Below, piece after piece: positions 1 to 8,815 of a stretch of DNA of 64,000 nucleotides. Each line of letters opens with the position of its first letter. Positions within the stretch are counted from its first letter, which is position 1. The notes under the pieces were generated by a model. It was not told the DNA's origin, ran no database searches, and saw only the letters and a program-made list of their open reading frames with translations. A program made the translations under genes and the position numbers. The stretch is from Clostridiales bacterium (lineage in GTDB: Bacteria > Bacillota > Clostridia > Peptostreptococcales > Anaerovoracaceae), in NCBI GenBank assembly GCA_012513435.1, contig JAAZCE010000008.1:30046-94045 (forward strand). The letters run 5' to 3'.

Positions 1-1
1 G

Positions 2-502
2 GCAGCATTCGCAGGAGAATCCCAGGCGACAAACAAATACAACTATTTTGCAAGTCAGGCTAAAAAGGACGGCTACGTTCAGATTTCCAACATATTTGCA
101 GAGACTGCAGGAAATGAAAAGGAACATGCTAAGCTTTGGTTCAAGCTTCTCGAAGGCGGAAAGATCAAAGATACTATGAGTAATCTTCAGGCGGCTGCAG
201 ACGGTGAAAACTACGAATGGACTGACATGTATGCGTCCTTTGCAAAGGACGCAAGAGCAGAAGGCTTTGACGAGATAGCAGCTCTCTTTGACGGTGTTGC
301 CGCTATTGAAAAGGAGCATGAAGAAAGATACAAGAAGCTACTGGCTAACATCAAGGACGGCGTGGTATTTGAAAGGGAGCCTGAAGTAGTCTGGCACTGC
401 AACAACTGCGGACACACTGTAAAGGATAGGAACGCTCCTGAGGTATGCCCGGTATGCAACCACCCTAAGGCCCATTTCCAGATAAAGGCGGAGAACTTCT
501 AA
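2..502 (+). CDS. rbr: Rubrerythrin, 5'-truncated by the window edge
   Basis: Peroxide-reducing di-iron protein of anaerobes. The reading frame is open from base 2, so the ORF-track start at 176 is an internal Met. Upstream in frame I read [20 protein letters not shown] and [13 protein letters not shown], the ferritin-like helices with the E..xH di-iron ligands. A second helix pair carries [15 protein letters not shown]. The C-terminus is a rubredoxin domain with paired CNNCG and CPVCN knuckles binding one Fe(Cys)4. Only the first ~20 residues are missing. It lies 31 bases before a flavin reductase/rubredoxin fusion and is probably co-transcribed with it as an oxidative-stress unit. Confidence 0.95.
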   Translation, partial: AAFAGESQATNKYNYFASQAKKDGYVQISNIFAETAGNEKEHAKLWFKLLEGGKIKDTMSNLQAAADGENYEWTDMYASFAKDARAEGFDEIAALFDGVAAIEKEHEERYKKLLANIKDGVVFEREPEVVWHCNNCGHTVKDRNAPEVCPVCNHPKAHFQIKAENF

Positions 503-533
503 AGGACTTTTATGTCCGGGAAAGGAAAAGAAT

Positions 534-1130
534 ATGGATAACAATGTAATGTTTAAAATCAGTTACGGTCTTTACGTCTTAACAGCCAAGGACGACGGTA
601 AGCTCAACGGCTGTATCGTCAACACACTGCAGCAGGTGACCACGTCTCCCAACAGAATATCTATAACCGTAAACAAGGATAACTTCACCCATGATATGAT
701 AGTAGCTTCAGGAGAGTTCAACGTTTCCATACTCAGCGAAAAGGTCAAGTTCAACACTTTCAAGCATTTTGGTTTCCAGAGCGGCAGAGACGTGGATAAA
801 TTCGCGGACTTCCCTATGGAAAAGAGTGAAAACGATCTCCCTTACATTACCCATGGGTCTAACGGATTCATATCTGGTAAGGTTATCTCCAAGACAGATC
901 TGGGAACTCATACTATGTTCATTGCTGACGTTGTTGACGGCAAGGTTTTCGCAGAGGATAACTCCGTAACCTACGATTATTATCACAAAAATATAAAAGA
1001 AGCGCCTAATTCCAAGTCCAAGGGCTGGGTCTGCAAGATATGCGGATATGTATATGAAGGCGACGATCTTCCGCCTGATTTCATCTGCCCTCTGTGTAAG
1101 CACGGTGCAGCCGATTTTGAAAAACTGTAG
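534..1130 (+). CDS. Flavin reductase-rubredoxin fusion (high-molecular-weight rubredoxin, Hrb-like)
   Basis: 198 aa. Residues ~1-150 match the flavoredoxin/FMN-binding split-barrel flavin reductase family (start MDNNVMFKISYGLYVLTA). Residues ~160-198 form a rubredoxin with CKICGYVYEGD and CPLCKHG iron-ligand pairs. Proteins of this architecture (Hrb of Moorella) pass electrons from NAD(P)H to flavodiiron proteins that reduce O2 or NO. The start is preceded by GGAAAGGAAAAG. Its position after rubrerythrin supports a role in oxygen defence; the physiological partner here is inferred. An intrinsic terminator follows. Confidence 0.92.
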   Translation: MDNNVMFKISYGLYVLTAKDDGKLNGCIVNTLQQVTTSPNRISITVNKDNFTHDMIVASGEFNVSILSEKVKFNTFKHFGFQSGRDVDKFADFPMEKSENDLPYITHGSNGFISGKVISKTDLGTHTMFIADVVDGKVFAEDNSVTYDYYHKNIKEAPNSKSKGWVCKICGYVYEGDDLPPDFICPLCKHGAADFEKL

Positions 1131-1166
1131 GATAGTTGCAGATATCCCACCGCATCAATGTATTTT

Positions 1167-1196
1167 GAAAAAGAGAGCAACTCCGCTCTCTTTTTC
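1167..1196 (+). terminator. Rho-independent terminator after the rubrerythrin/Hrb unit
   Basis: An 11-bp perfect stem, AAAAAGAGAGC / GCTCTCTTTTT, with a 6-base loop and a T-run. It lies about 37 bases after the Hrb stop codon. Confidence 0.9.
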
Positions 1197-1266
1197 TACA
1201 TTTTGAAGCCGGGTAAGAGAAATTTTAATAAAAATTGGTTTTTCTTCTTTAATTTATTTGATTTTA

Positions 1267-1275
1267 TGATATAAT
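1267..1275 (+). promoter_or_regulatory. Extended -10 promoter of the tRNA-Glu gene
   Basis: TGATATAAT is a TGN extended -10 with a perfect TATAAT, 18 bases before the mature tRNA 5' end. No good -35 box is visible at 16-18 bp, consistent with extended -10 dependence. Confidence 0.7.
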
Positions 1276-1293
1276 GGCAACTGTAACTGAATA

Positions 1294-1369
1294 TGCTCTC
1301 TTGGTCAAGTGGTTAAGACGTCGCCCTCTCACGGCGGAATCAGGGGTTCGACTCCCCTAGGGAGTACCA
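1294..1369 (+). tRNA. tRNA-Glu, anticodon CTC, CCA encoded
   Basis: A 76-nt cloverleaf. The acceptor stem is TGCTCTC/GGGAGTA (two G-T pairs), the anticodon arm TCGCC-CTCTCAC-GGCGG gives anticodon CTC, and the T arm is AGGGG-TTCGACT-CCCCT. CCA is genomically encoded. The D-loop and anticodon arm follow the usual bacterial tRNA-Glu pattern. It reads GAG codons and is an isolated single tRNA gene. Confidence 0.95.
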
Positions 1370-1377
1370 AGCGCTAT

Positions 1378-1407
1378 AAAAAAACAGGACATTAATCCTG
1401 TTTTTTT
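1378..1407. terminator. Bidirectional terminator between tRNA-Glu and the convergent minus-strand unit
   Basis: AAAAAAACAGGA / TCCTGTTTTTTT is a 12-bp stem with a 6-base loop. It has A and T runs on both sides, so it can stop the tRNA transcript (+) and the ABC-transporter operon transcript (-). Confidence 0.88.
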
Positions 1408-1622
1408 ATCATTCGTATATGTCTATAGTCACCAATATGATGTCGCCAATAGCCTCTGAACTCTTCTGTTAGGGCTTTTCCGTGTTGTCTTGGATGGCTA
1501 CATCCTTCAAGATTCTTTTTTATCCATACGACGATTATGGGGCCTGTGCCTTCCCTGCAAAGCTTTATATCAATCTCGTCTTCAATTCTTTCCATGACTG
1601 ATTCTCTTATGAGTTCAGATTA
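1392..1622 (-). pseudogene. Fused relic of a RelB-like antitoxin and RelE-like toxin
   Basis: The ORF track shows a 67-aa ORF from 1595, but the frame is open back to the stop codon of the upstream ABC gene. The first part, ELIRESVMERIEDEIDIKLC, looks like the end of a ribbon-helix-helix RelB/DinJ antitoxin. The last part, HPRQHGKALTEEFRGYWRHHIGDYRHI, matches the C-terminal half of RelE/ParE toxins (GKAL..., WR..IGDYR). The joint between them (around KLCREGTGPIIVVWIKK) suggests a deletion that removed the antitoxin tail and toxin N-terminus. No start codon or ribosome site fits. I call it a non-functional relic. Confidence 0.65.
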
Positions 1623-4073
1623 ATTTACATCTGTTCTGCTCAGAATAGCTGCTGGAGTCTTCCTTATGGTTCTGAATACAGGTATGAGCCCGAATATCAG
1701 ATTTAGTCCGTATACCAGAGCCAGACAAATACCAAGGCTGGTAGGAGTCAGCAGGAACATACCTTCAAATACTGATATTGCCGAAATCTTAAGGAGAACA
1801 TAAGCCGTTCCCACAAATCCCGGAAGCCCTGCCAAAGTGGTTATAGCTAAAATCTCTCCCATAAACATTTTGTAAATATCGCTCTTCTTCACACCTATTG
1901 CCCTGTAAATACCGACCTCCTTTACTCTCGAAAGGAAAGTAGCCCTCATGATAAGGAATATCTCTATGAATGAAATAGCTAGTATTACTCCTGCCACAAC
2001 AAGCTTTGATACTACAGAAGACCAGATTGATTCCTTGTATTTATTGTAATTATCGTCGTAGGTATCCTTCACGTTGACCTTTGCCGCAATCAGCTCCTTC
2101 ATAGCATCTTTCTTGTTCTTAGGGCTAATGGTTATGTTGTCCTTCTCCGAAATGAGCTTATACTTGATGGTATTAGGACTTACCAGCATGTAATCGCTGT
2201 CCTTCGCATCAGAATAGTATCCGGAAACAACCAACTTAGTTTCATTTACCTTAGTTGATATTTGTTTTCCTATTTTCATATCTTCTTTATTCTTCTCGTT
2301 AACCAAAACCTGATAATCTCCAGTAGGCCAGTTGCCCTTCTTAAGACTTACAGAACCGGATTTTAAATTATAGTCTAAAACCTCGGATGTTGCATTTGTC
2401 TTCTGGGCTGTATTATCCTGTACTACTCCTATGTTATCGCCAGATCCGTTGACGGAATTAGCCAGGAGATTCAGGAACTTAGTTGGGCTTGTATATATGC
2501 ATGGGCTTGTCAAATCAGAAATGCCCACTATTGTCATATTGGGCATATTAGGAATCTCAAGTGATTCTCCGACAAAGTCTTTAGCCTTACCAAACCCTGC
2601 TGATTTACTTCCTTGTTTATCTATTACGTCTTTCAGTATCATTTTATCCACAACGATTTCATTCTCGTTTTCAGGCAGCTTGCCGTAGATAATGTCATTC
2701 TGCTTCAGTTTTTCAACATCTGACAGAGAGCCTGATATCAAAGCATTGTAACTCATTGTTTGGAAGTACTCATCGTATTTAAGGGTCATAGTAATCTTGG
2801 AATCTCCCGGCAGAACATATTGATAATTCTCATTACCCTCGTATTGCAAATATGTATCCACCGAAATGTTTTTACCAATTACACGAATATAATCCTTATC
2901 TTCCGATATGAATTTATCATCTGTGATATTAAGAGCTCCGAATATGCTTGTAATGGAATATGTTATGAATATGGCTGAAAGCAGGAATCCCAAAAGCAGT
3001 ATTTTCTTTAATGGGTTATAGTCAAATACCTTTCTGAATCCTTCCTTAAGCAAAGTCCACGGATTGAGTATAGACTTGGATTTTCTTTTGCCCTCATGGG
3101 CCAGCTCCCCTATATCGAAGCTCTTTTCAAGGGATTCCTCCTTAGTCATTTCTCTATAGTGCTCGTCAAGAAATTCAACACTGGAGCTATCATCTACTAC
3201 TTCTATCCTGCTGTTTGGTTCCTTAGTTCTCATGTATATATTACCATTTCTTACAACGATATCCAGCGCAACCTTGTCGCCTGTTTCGTTATAAAAATCT
3301 ATGTCATATTCCCCTGTATTGAGGCGCCTGTGGTCCTTAATATCTTTCAGATATATTACATTGTCGATTCGATAATCCAGATTATCCTGATGGTCATTTA
3401 TTTCATCTGATACAACTGCGCCGTCAGCCAGTCTCACTATCCTCGATGCATAAAAGTCAGCCAGCTCTCCTTCATGGGTTACGAGTATTACAAGCTTATC
3501 CTGAGATATTGATTTGATTATATTCATAATCTCAAGTGTATTCTTGCTATCAAGGTTACCCGTAGGTTCGTCTGCTATTACGATGGCCGGATTCTTGACT
3601 ATAGCTCTGGCTATACCTACTCTCTGTCGTTCTCCTCCGGAAAGCATATCTGCATATCTGTTGCGATAACGGTACATTCCTACCTTCTCGAGAACATAGT
3701 TGACCTTCTCTTTTATTTCTTCCTTATCCTTCACACCAACCATTCTCAGTGCGATAGCCACATTATCAAAGACAGTCATACTGTCTACTAGGTTGTAGTT
3801 CTGAAAAATGTAGCCAATGTTAAGATTTCTTATCTTATCTACCTTTCCTGAACCTCTTCCTGTAATACGCTCTCCGTTAATATAGACCTTGCCGTAGCTT
3901 ATCTTATCCAACCCGCCTATTACATTAAGCAGTGTGGTTTTACCACTACCGCTAGGTCCTAGAAGGGCAACTAATCCCCTATCCGGGAACTCCATGGAGG
4001 TATCATCTATTACGTGAATCTCGTTTTTCTTTCTCTTGTTAAAATACTTGTTTACATGTTCTAATTTAACCAT
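1620..4073 (-). CDS. ABC transporter, ATPase fused to FtsX-type permease (second of a pair)
   Basis: 817 aa. Residues ~1-225 are a MacB/LolD-type ABC ATPase with Walker A GPSGSGKTT, signature LSGGERQRVGIARA and Walker B IVIADEPTGNLDS. After a charged linker there is a membrane segment near 360-380, a long extracellular domain (~380-660), and three C-terminal helices of the FtsX/MacB fold (VGIYRAIGVKK is the conserved cytoplasmic loop). The start has GGAGGAGG upstream and lies 2 bases after the first ABC gene, so the two are translationally linked. The pair probably forms a heteromeric type VII (mechanotransmission) complex. Such complexes handle antimicrobial peptides, lipoproteins or cell-wall intermediates; the substrate is unknown. 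Confidence 0.85.
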   Translation of the reverse strand: MVKLEHVNKYFNKRKKNEIHVIDDTSMEFPDRGLVALLGPSGSGKTTLLNVIGGLDKISYGKVYINGERITGRGSGKVDKIRNLNIGYIFQNYNLVDSMTVFDNVAIALRMVGVKDKEEIKEKVNYVLEKVGMYRYRNRYADMLSGGERQRVGIARAIVKNPAIVIADEPTGNLDSKNTLEIMNIIKSISQDKLVILVTHEGELADFYASRIVRLADGAVVSDEINDHQDNLDYRIDNVIYLKDIKDHRRLNTGEYDIDFYNETGDKVALDIVVRNGNIYMRTKEPNSRIEVVDDSSSVEFLDEHYREMTKEESLEKSFDIGELAHEGKRKSKSILNPWTLLKEGFRKVFDYNPLKKILLLGFLLSAIFITYSITSIFGALNITDDKFISEDKDYIRVIGKNISVDTYLQYEGNENYQYVLPGDSKITMTLKYDEYFQTMSYNALISGSLSDVEKLKQNDIIYGKLPENENEIVVDKMILKDVIDKQGSKSAGFGKAKDFVGESLEIPNMPNMTIVGISDLTSPCIYTSPTKFLNLLANSVNGSGDNIGVVQDNTAQKTNATSEVLDYNLKSGSVSLKKGNWPTGDYQVLVNEKNKEDMKIGKQISTKVNETKLVVSGYYSDAKDSDYMLVSPNTIKYKLISEKDNITISPKNKKDAMKELIAAKVNVKDTYDDNYNKYKESIWSSVVSKLVVAGVILAISFIEIFLIMRATFLSRVKEVGIYRAIGVKKSDIYKMFMGEILAITTLAGLPGFVGTAYVLLKISAISVFEGMFLLTPTSLGICLALVYGLNLIFGLIPVFRTIRKTPAAILSRTDVN

Positions 4074-4075
4074 GG

Positions 4076-6397
4076 CTATTCCTCCTCCCTAAATGATCCC
4101 ATAGCCGTTTTCTTAAACAGCTTTCTGGCAAACTTACCGGAAATCAGATATGCCATAACTACTACAATCAAATACAGCATCACATAATCAAAAGGATCCA
4201 TATATTCCACAAGCTTTGCTATATATTCCACCTTTATCACATGATTATTCACAAGAGCTACAAGGGTTATGAAAATGGCGTAAGCTATGTTGACTATCAA
4301 CAGCATTTCAATGTCAAGGACCCTTCTCATCTTGTTCTTAGCAAGACCCAGCATCCTCAATATACTGAAATATCCAGCTCTTGAGCGCAGTATCAGTCGT
4401 ATTACAAAATATGATATGAAGAAAACCGCAAGCATTATAAGTACGATAATAGGCACCTGTACCATACTCAGCACATCAGCAGCACCCATAGTGGTGAATA
4501 CATCCTGCAAAGGTAATGCTACATATCCCATTTTTTCAAGGGCCTTGGCATTTGCTCGAGCCGCATCCTCATCCTTTACGAAAATCGATGCCTGATAATT
4601 CTCATTCTTAAAAATGGTATCAAAATCAGCCTGACTTACAAAGACTCCACCGTTATACGTGTCAAAATCGGAATAACCCGTTTTCTTTTCCAGTGTCTTT
4701 TTCTCGTAAAAATCTGCTATCTTCAAATCTATAGATTGACTGTAGAATATATTTCCCACATTTACATTTATATACTTGCCTTTTCCATCACCTTTTTCAT
4801 AGAAATTATTAACTTCTGTCCCAACTACTGCTGTCCCCTGAGAAACCTTGCTGCTAGGGACTATCCTGTAAAGACTTGTACCGCTAACATACTCCTGGGC
4901 CTTACCGTTTACGGTTATCGTAACCTTACTGTTGTAGTTGTACGTTTCCGAAAGCATGTTGTTCAAAACAGCATCAGAGACATACATATCTCCTTCGCCC
5001 ATATACACTCCGTCGGGGATTTCCTTATATGCCAATCCCACAACGGTAACATCTATTTTTCTTTCATTTATTGTTACCTTATATGTCTTGTCAATTATCT
5101 GGTCAATCATGTCCTTATCAAAATAGTAGTCATCCTTGATGCCTGACAAAATTATCTCATTGTCAGCCTCCGGCATTCTTCCCTTGATTAGCTTACCGTC
5201 AAACTCGCCTATTGACACAGGATATGCCTGATATGAAAAGTCCGCATCCTCTATGAAGATTGGCACGTCAAGAAGAATATCATAAGGCGATACCGACTTT
5301 ACGAAGGACTGGGATTTTATAGCCTTGTAATCATCCTCTGTAAAGCTTGAATTGTCCCCCTTCTTAAGGACAATCCTATCCTTGCTGTAGTTAAGAAAAT
5401 AGTTGCTGGTCCCCACATCTTTCATCTCTGCCTTGCTGTGCTGATAGCTTGTATACTGTGAGGTTACAGCCAAGACTATAAAAGCAAAAACTATCAAAAG
5501 AAGTATGAACTTCGTAAAGATATTAAAGGTATTTCTTACCCCCAGTCTAAACTGGCTGCCTACGGAAATGTTACCGCCATTATGCGCCATAGGTGCTATA
5601 ACTTCAGACACTACAGCTTCAGGCGCTCCATCCTCAGACACTTCATCCTTGGATTCCATAACCTCATTCACCACAATTCCGGGAGCCCCAGCTTCAAAGA
5701 TTCCTGTTTCAGGTCTTTGGCTGTCGATGTACTCGTCCTCAACTACCTTCCCATCGTGGAGTTTTACAGTTCTTGTCACGTATTTGCTGAACTGCTCGTA
5801 ATTGTGTGTAACAACTATGACCAGTTTATCACTTGATATTTCACTGAGAAGCTGAACGATGCCTTCTGCAGAAACGCTATCCAAATTTCCCGTAGGCTCA
5901 TCTGCTACGATAACGTCCGTGTCCTTTGCAAGCGCTCTTGCTATAGCTACTCTCTGCCTTTGTCCTCCGGAAAGCTTGGAAACCTTTGTTTTCGTCCACT
6001 TTTCAAGGCCTACCTTCTTTATGATAGAGTGGACTCTTTCCTTTACTTCATCATTCTTATATCCGTTAATAAGAAGGATGAGTTCAATATTCTGATAAAC
6101 CGTGTAGCTGTTAACAAGGTTAAAATTCTGAAAAATATTTCCTATGTACTTCTTTCTGTACTCCTCAAAATCCGAGGCAAGATAGTGGCTGGTCTCCTTG
6201 CCGTCTATAAACATCTCGCCTTCTTCGTAGGAATCCAGACCGGAAATAACGTTAAGCAAAGTACTCTTCCCGCTTCCCGATTCACCTGTTATTACAACGA
6301 ATTCTCCTTTATTGAATTCCAGGTTCACCTTGTTGATGCCGGCAGCTATCATTCCCTTGCTATAATAAAACTTAGAAACATTTTTTAACTTAATCAT
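4076..6397 (-). CDS. ABC transporter, ATPase fused to FtsX-type permease (first of a pair)
   Basis: 773 aa. The N-terminal ABC domain has Walker A GESGSGKST, signature LSGGQRQRVAIARAL and Walker B VIVADEPTGNLDS. A linker at ~225-275 contains two near-copies of a short acidic unit (GAPGIVVNEVMES / GAPEAVVSEVIAP). Then come one transmembrane helix (~290-310), an extracytoplasmic domain (~315-640) and three C-terminal helices. The start lies 2 bases after the murE stop with GGAG nearby, making an operon murE-ABC-ABC. It differs from its neighbour in the extracellular domain, so the pair is likely a heterodimer. No two-component system is adjacent, unlike classic BceAB loci. Confidence 0.85.
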   Translation of the reverse strand: MIKLKNVSKFYYSKGMIAAGINKVNLEFNKGEFVVITGESGSGKSTLLNVISGLDSYEEGEMFIDGKETSHYLASDFEEYRKKYIGNIFQNFNLVNSYTVYQNIELILLINGYKNDEVKERVHSIIKKVGLEKWTKTKVSKLSGGQRQRVAIARALAKDTDVIVADEPTGNLDSVSAEGIVQLLSEISSDKLVIVVTHNYEQFSKYVTRTVKLHDGKVVEDEYIDSQRPETGIFEAGAPGIVVNEVMESKDEVSEDGAPEAVVSEVIAPMAHNGGNISVGSQFRLGVRNTFNIFTKFILLLIVFAFIVLAVTSQYTSYQHSKAEMKDVGTSNYFLNYSKDRIVLKKGDNSSFTEDDYKAIKSQSFVKSVSPYDILLDVPIFIEDADFSYQAYPVSIGEFDGKLIKGRMPEADNEIILSGIKDDYYFDKDMIDQIIDKTYKVTINERKIDVTVVGLAYKEIPDGVYMGEGDMYVSDAVLNNMLSETYNYNSKVTITVNGKAQEYVSGTSLYRIVPSSKVSQGTAVVGTEVNNFYEKGDGKGKYINVNVGNIFYSQSIDLKIADFYEKKTLEKKTGYSDFDTYNGGVFVSQADFDTIFKNENYQASIFVKDEDAARANAKALEKMGYVALPLQDVFTTMGAADVLSMVQVPIIVLIMLAVFFISYFVIRLILRSRAGYFSILRMLGLAKNKMRRVLDIEMLLIVNIAYAIFITLVALVNNHVIKVEYIAKLVEYMDPFDYVMLYLIVVVMAYLISGKFARKLFKKTAMGSFREEE

Positions 6398-6399
6398 TT

Positions 6400-7908
6400 T
6401 TATAACTCCGTATATTTCATTATTCTCTTGCCGCTTTTGATTTCTCTTTCTATTTCCTTGATTGTTTCCTTTTCTGAATATTTCGTCCTCACTCCGCTGT
6501 AATCAAAATAATTTTCGTGTCCCTTTCCGAGAGATACTATCATGTCTCCCGGAAGTGCATGAGTTATGGCAAACGCTAAAGCTTCCTTCCTGTTGCGAAT
6601 CTTGATATACTCAATGCTGTGTTTATCCAGCTCATGGGCTATATCATCAATGATTTTTTCCGGATTTTCAAACCTCGGGTTCTCATCTGTGACCACAGCA
6701 AAATCAGCAATTTCCCCTATAACCTTGCTCATTCCGTAACGCCTTTTTCGCGAACGATTACCGGCACATCCAAAAACGCATATAAGCCTATTATGGCTGT
6801 ATTCGCTTAGAGCCTTCAGTACGTTGCGAGCGCTATCCTCGTTGTGAGCATAGTCTATTATAACATCAAATTTATGTGAGATGTTAACTAATTCCAGCCT
6901 CCCCTTTACCCTGACATCCTTTATACCTTCCAGTATATGATTATCGGCAACTTCTTTCAACTCTGCACACACTGCCATGGAAAGAAGCGCATTATACACG
7001 GAAAACTCTCCAGGGCTTTGTGTCTGAGCACTGCCGTTTATCAGTCCCTTTATCTTAAAGCTCATGCCATGCCGGCTCTCTCCAAAAATATATTCAATGT
7101 CATAAGCAATCAAATCGCCTGTACTCTTCTTTATGGAAACTCCCAAAACCCTACATGTATGTCCGTCAAGCAGCTCCTTGCAGTGACGGTCATCAATGTT
7201 GACTATTCCTGTCCTGCACTGTTTAAAAAGACGACTTTTACATTCTAGATATTCTTTAAAGCTGGCATGCTCTGCCTTACCTACATGGTCTGAAGAAATA
7301 TTGCTAAAAATTCCGTAGTCAAAGAATATCCCGTCGGTCCTGCTTTGCTTGAGACCTTGTGATGATACTTCTAAAACAGCATACCTGCAGCCGTTTTTCA
7401 CCATCTGGGCCAGGCTTTTTTGAATTTCGTAGGATTCAGGTGTAGTATTTTTCGTAGGGAAAGTGGTCCTCCCCGTATCGACACCTATACTGCCTATGAT
7501 TCCTGCCTTCTGCCCTGCTTCTTTCAATATTGATTTTATAGTATAGGCTATTGTGGTCTTTCCTTTAGTTCCCGTTATTCCTATGGTGACAAGCTTGTCC
7601 GCCGGATGTCCAAAAAGTGCTGCCGACATTAAAGCCAAAGCCGGGCGAGTAGCCCTTACATGAATTACCGTTACTCCTGCAGCAATGCCTTCCGCTTTTT
7701 CTAGATCTTCTAAAACAATTGCCGCCACCTGTTTCTCAACAGCTTCCGATATATATTCATGTCCATCGGTCACAGCTCCCGGAAGGCAGACAAATAGGCT
7801 TCCCGGTTTGATTTTTCTCGAATCGTATACTATATCTGTTATATCTCTATCCATGCTCCCCTGCAGTAATGTACAATTTATCTCTCCACATAAATCTTTC
7901 AGGTGCAC
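6400..7908 (-). CDS. murE: MurE-like UDP-MurNAc-dipeptide ligase (possibly an accessory MurE)
   Basis: 502 aa, usual MurE length. It adds the third residue to the peptidoglycan stem peptide in the cytoplasm. The P-loop is GITGTKGKTT. The central domain has NTTPES, EVSSQGL and SNISSDHVG motifs, and the C-terminal domain has IDYAHNEDS, FGCAGNRS and LGKGHENY. Where diaminopimelate-adding MurE enzymes have DNPR, this one reads ENPR (TDENPRFENP). The Arg that contacts meso-DAP is kept but the Asp is Glu. The start is GTG with GGAGGG six bases upstream. It heads an operon with two ABC exporters, unlike a division-cluster murE, so a second specialised copy is possible. Confidence 0.82.
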   Translation of the reverse strand: MHLKDLCGEINCTLLQGSMDRDITDIVYDSRKIKPGSLFVCLPGAVTDGHEYISEAVEKQVAAIVLEDLEKAEGIAAGVTVIHVRATRPALALMSAALFGHPADKLVTIGITGTKGKTTIAYTIKSILKEAGQKAGIIGSIGVDTGRTTFPTKNTTPESYEIQKSLAQMVKNGCRYAVLEVSSQGLKQSRTDGIFFDYGIFSNISSDHVGKAEHASFKEYLECKSRLFKQCRTGIVNIDDRHCKELLDGHTCRVLGVSIKKSTGDLIAYDIEYIFGESRHGMSFKIKGLINGSAQTQSPGEFSVYNALLSMAVCAELKEVADNHILEGIKDVRVKGRLELVNISHKFDVIIDYAHNEDSARNVLKALSEYSHNRLICVFGCAGNRSRKRRYGMSKVIGEIADFAVVTDENPRFENPEKIIDDIAHELDKHSIEYIKIRNRKEALAFAITHALPGDMIVSLGKGHENYFDYSGVRTKYSEKETIKEIEREIKSGKRIMKYTEL

Positions 7909-8133
7909 TTTGTTCCCTCCGCTTCAAAATTGATTATGCATCAGTATACAACAATAGTTCTGACATAATCCGTCGAATTTAGTATATAGGAACATTTTGT
8001 TAAGCTTAGCGAATTAATGTGTGGATTATATGGTAATTTTGTGTCAAAGTCTACCTTTTCCTTAACAATTCTTAACGCAAAAAAGGCTGTTAATTTTGTT
8101 TACTGTAAATATTTACCACCCTTTTCCAAGCAA

Positions 8134-8184
8134 TAAAATACAGTTACCGGATTTGTCAATGACAAGTTTGGTAACTGTATTTTA
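8134..8184. terminator. Long bidirectional hairpin between murE and the flavodoxin-fold gene
   Basis: A perfect 15-bp inverted repeat (TAAAATACAGTTACC / GGTAACTGTATTTTA) encloses a second smaller inverted repeat (TTGTC AAT GACAA). It lies just after the stop of the minus-strand reductase gene at 8217 and ends in T-rich sequence on both strands. The remaining bases of the 7909-8216 gap are AT-rich and should contain the murE promoter. I see no gene there. Confidence 0.75.
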
Positions 8185-8216
8185 TCTTAGTCTTCTATTC
8201 TCATTTCGCTGGCTTT

Positions 8217-8759
8217 TTAAAACTTTTCTGCTAGCTGGGCTGCCATCTTCAGTCCATCGGTTTTCTCAATATCACCTTCTGCCCCTACTCCCGGCACCAG
8301 TACATATCCTGCGTTTTCACACTGCAGCAGCTCTATGGTCTTATCGTAGGCAAACTTGATTCCATCGAAGGTTTCTAAGCTATCCTCTTCACAGCAGGAT
8401 ATCAACACCGACTTCTTGCCTGCAAAGCTTTTCTCCGCAACGCAGAAGGAATACAGCCTATCGATAACGGCTTTTATCTGTGCTGAGAATGTATACCAAT
8501 AGACAGGTGATACGAACACAATACCCTCTGCTTCTTCAAGCTGCTTGGCTATCTCGTTAAAATCGTCTTCAAATATACAGGCCTCCCCGCCGCTGAAGCA
8601 GCTATCACACGCCTGACATCCTCCAATTACCATTTCATTTGTATCAAAGAGTATCACCTCACAGCCGTTGGCTTGGGCGGCTCTTGCAAAGCTCTCTGCC
8701 ATACGATTACTGTTGCCATCCTTCCTCGGACTTCCTGTAAGTACCACTATTTTTTTCAT
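8217..8759 (-). CDS. NADPH-dependent FMN reductase / flavodoxin-fold oxidoreductase
   Basis: 180 aa. The N-terminal phosphate-binding loop GSPRKDGNSNRMAESF is typical of the iron-sulfur flavoprotein/NADPH-dependent FMN reductase family. A CxxCxxC-like cluster (GGCQACDSCFSGGEACIF) follows near residues 47-62, as in the archaeal/clostridial Isf-like subfamily. The SPVYWYTFSAQIKAVIDR motif binds the flavin ring. RBS GAGAGGAG precedes the ATG. The MerR gene immediately upstream on the same strand may regulate it. Reaction and electron acceptor are not determinable from sequence. Confidence 0.85.
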   Translation of the reverse strand: MKKIVVLTGSPRKDGNSNRMAESFARAAQANGCEVILFDTNEMVIGGCQACDSCFSGGEACIFEDDFNEIAKQLEEAEGIVFVSPVYWYTFSAQIKAVIDRLYSFCVAEKSFAGKKSVLISCCEEDSLETFDGIKFAYDKTIELLQCENAGYVLVPGVGAEGDIEKTDGLKMAAQLAEKF

Positions 8760-8815
8760 TTTTGCTCCTCTCTGCGGTGAGCGGATTAATCTTCGCAGCT
8801 TTGTAATTTAAGTTC

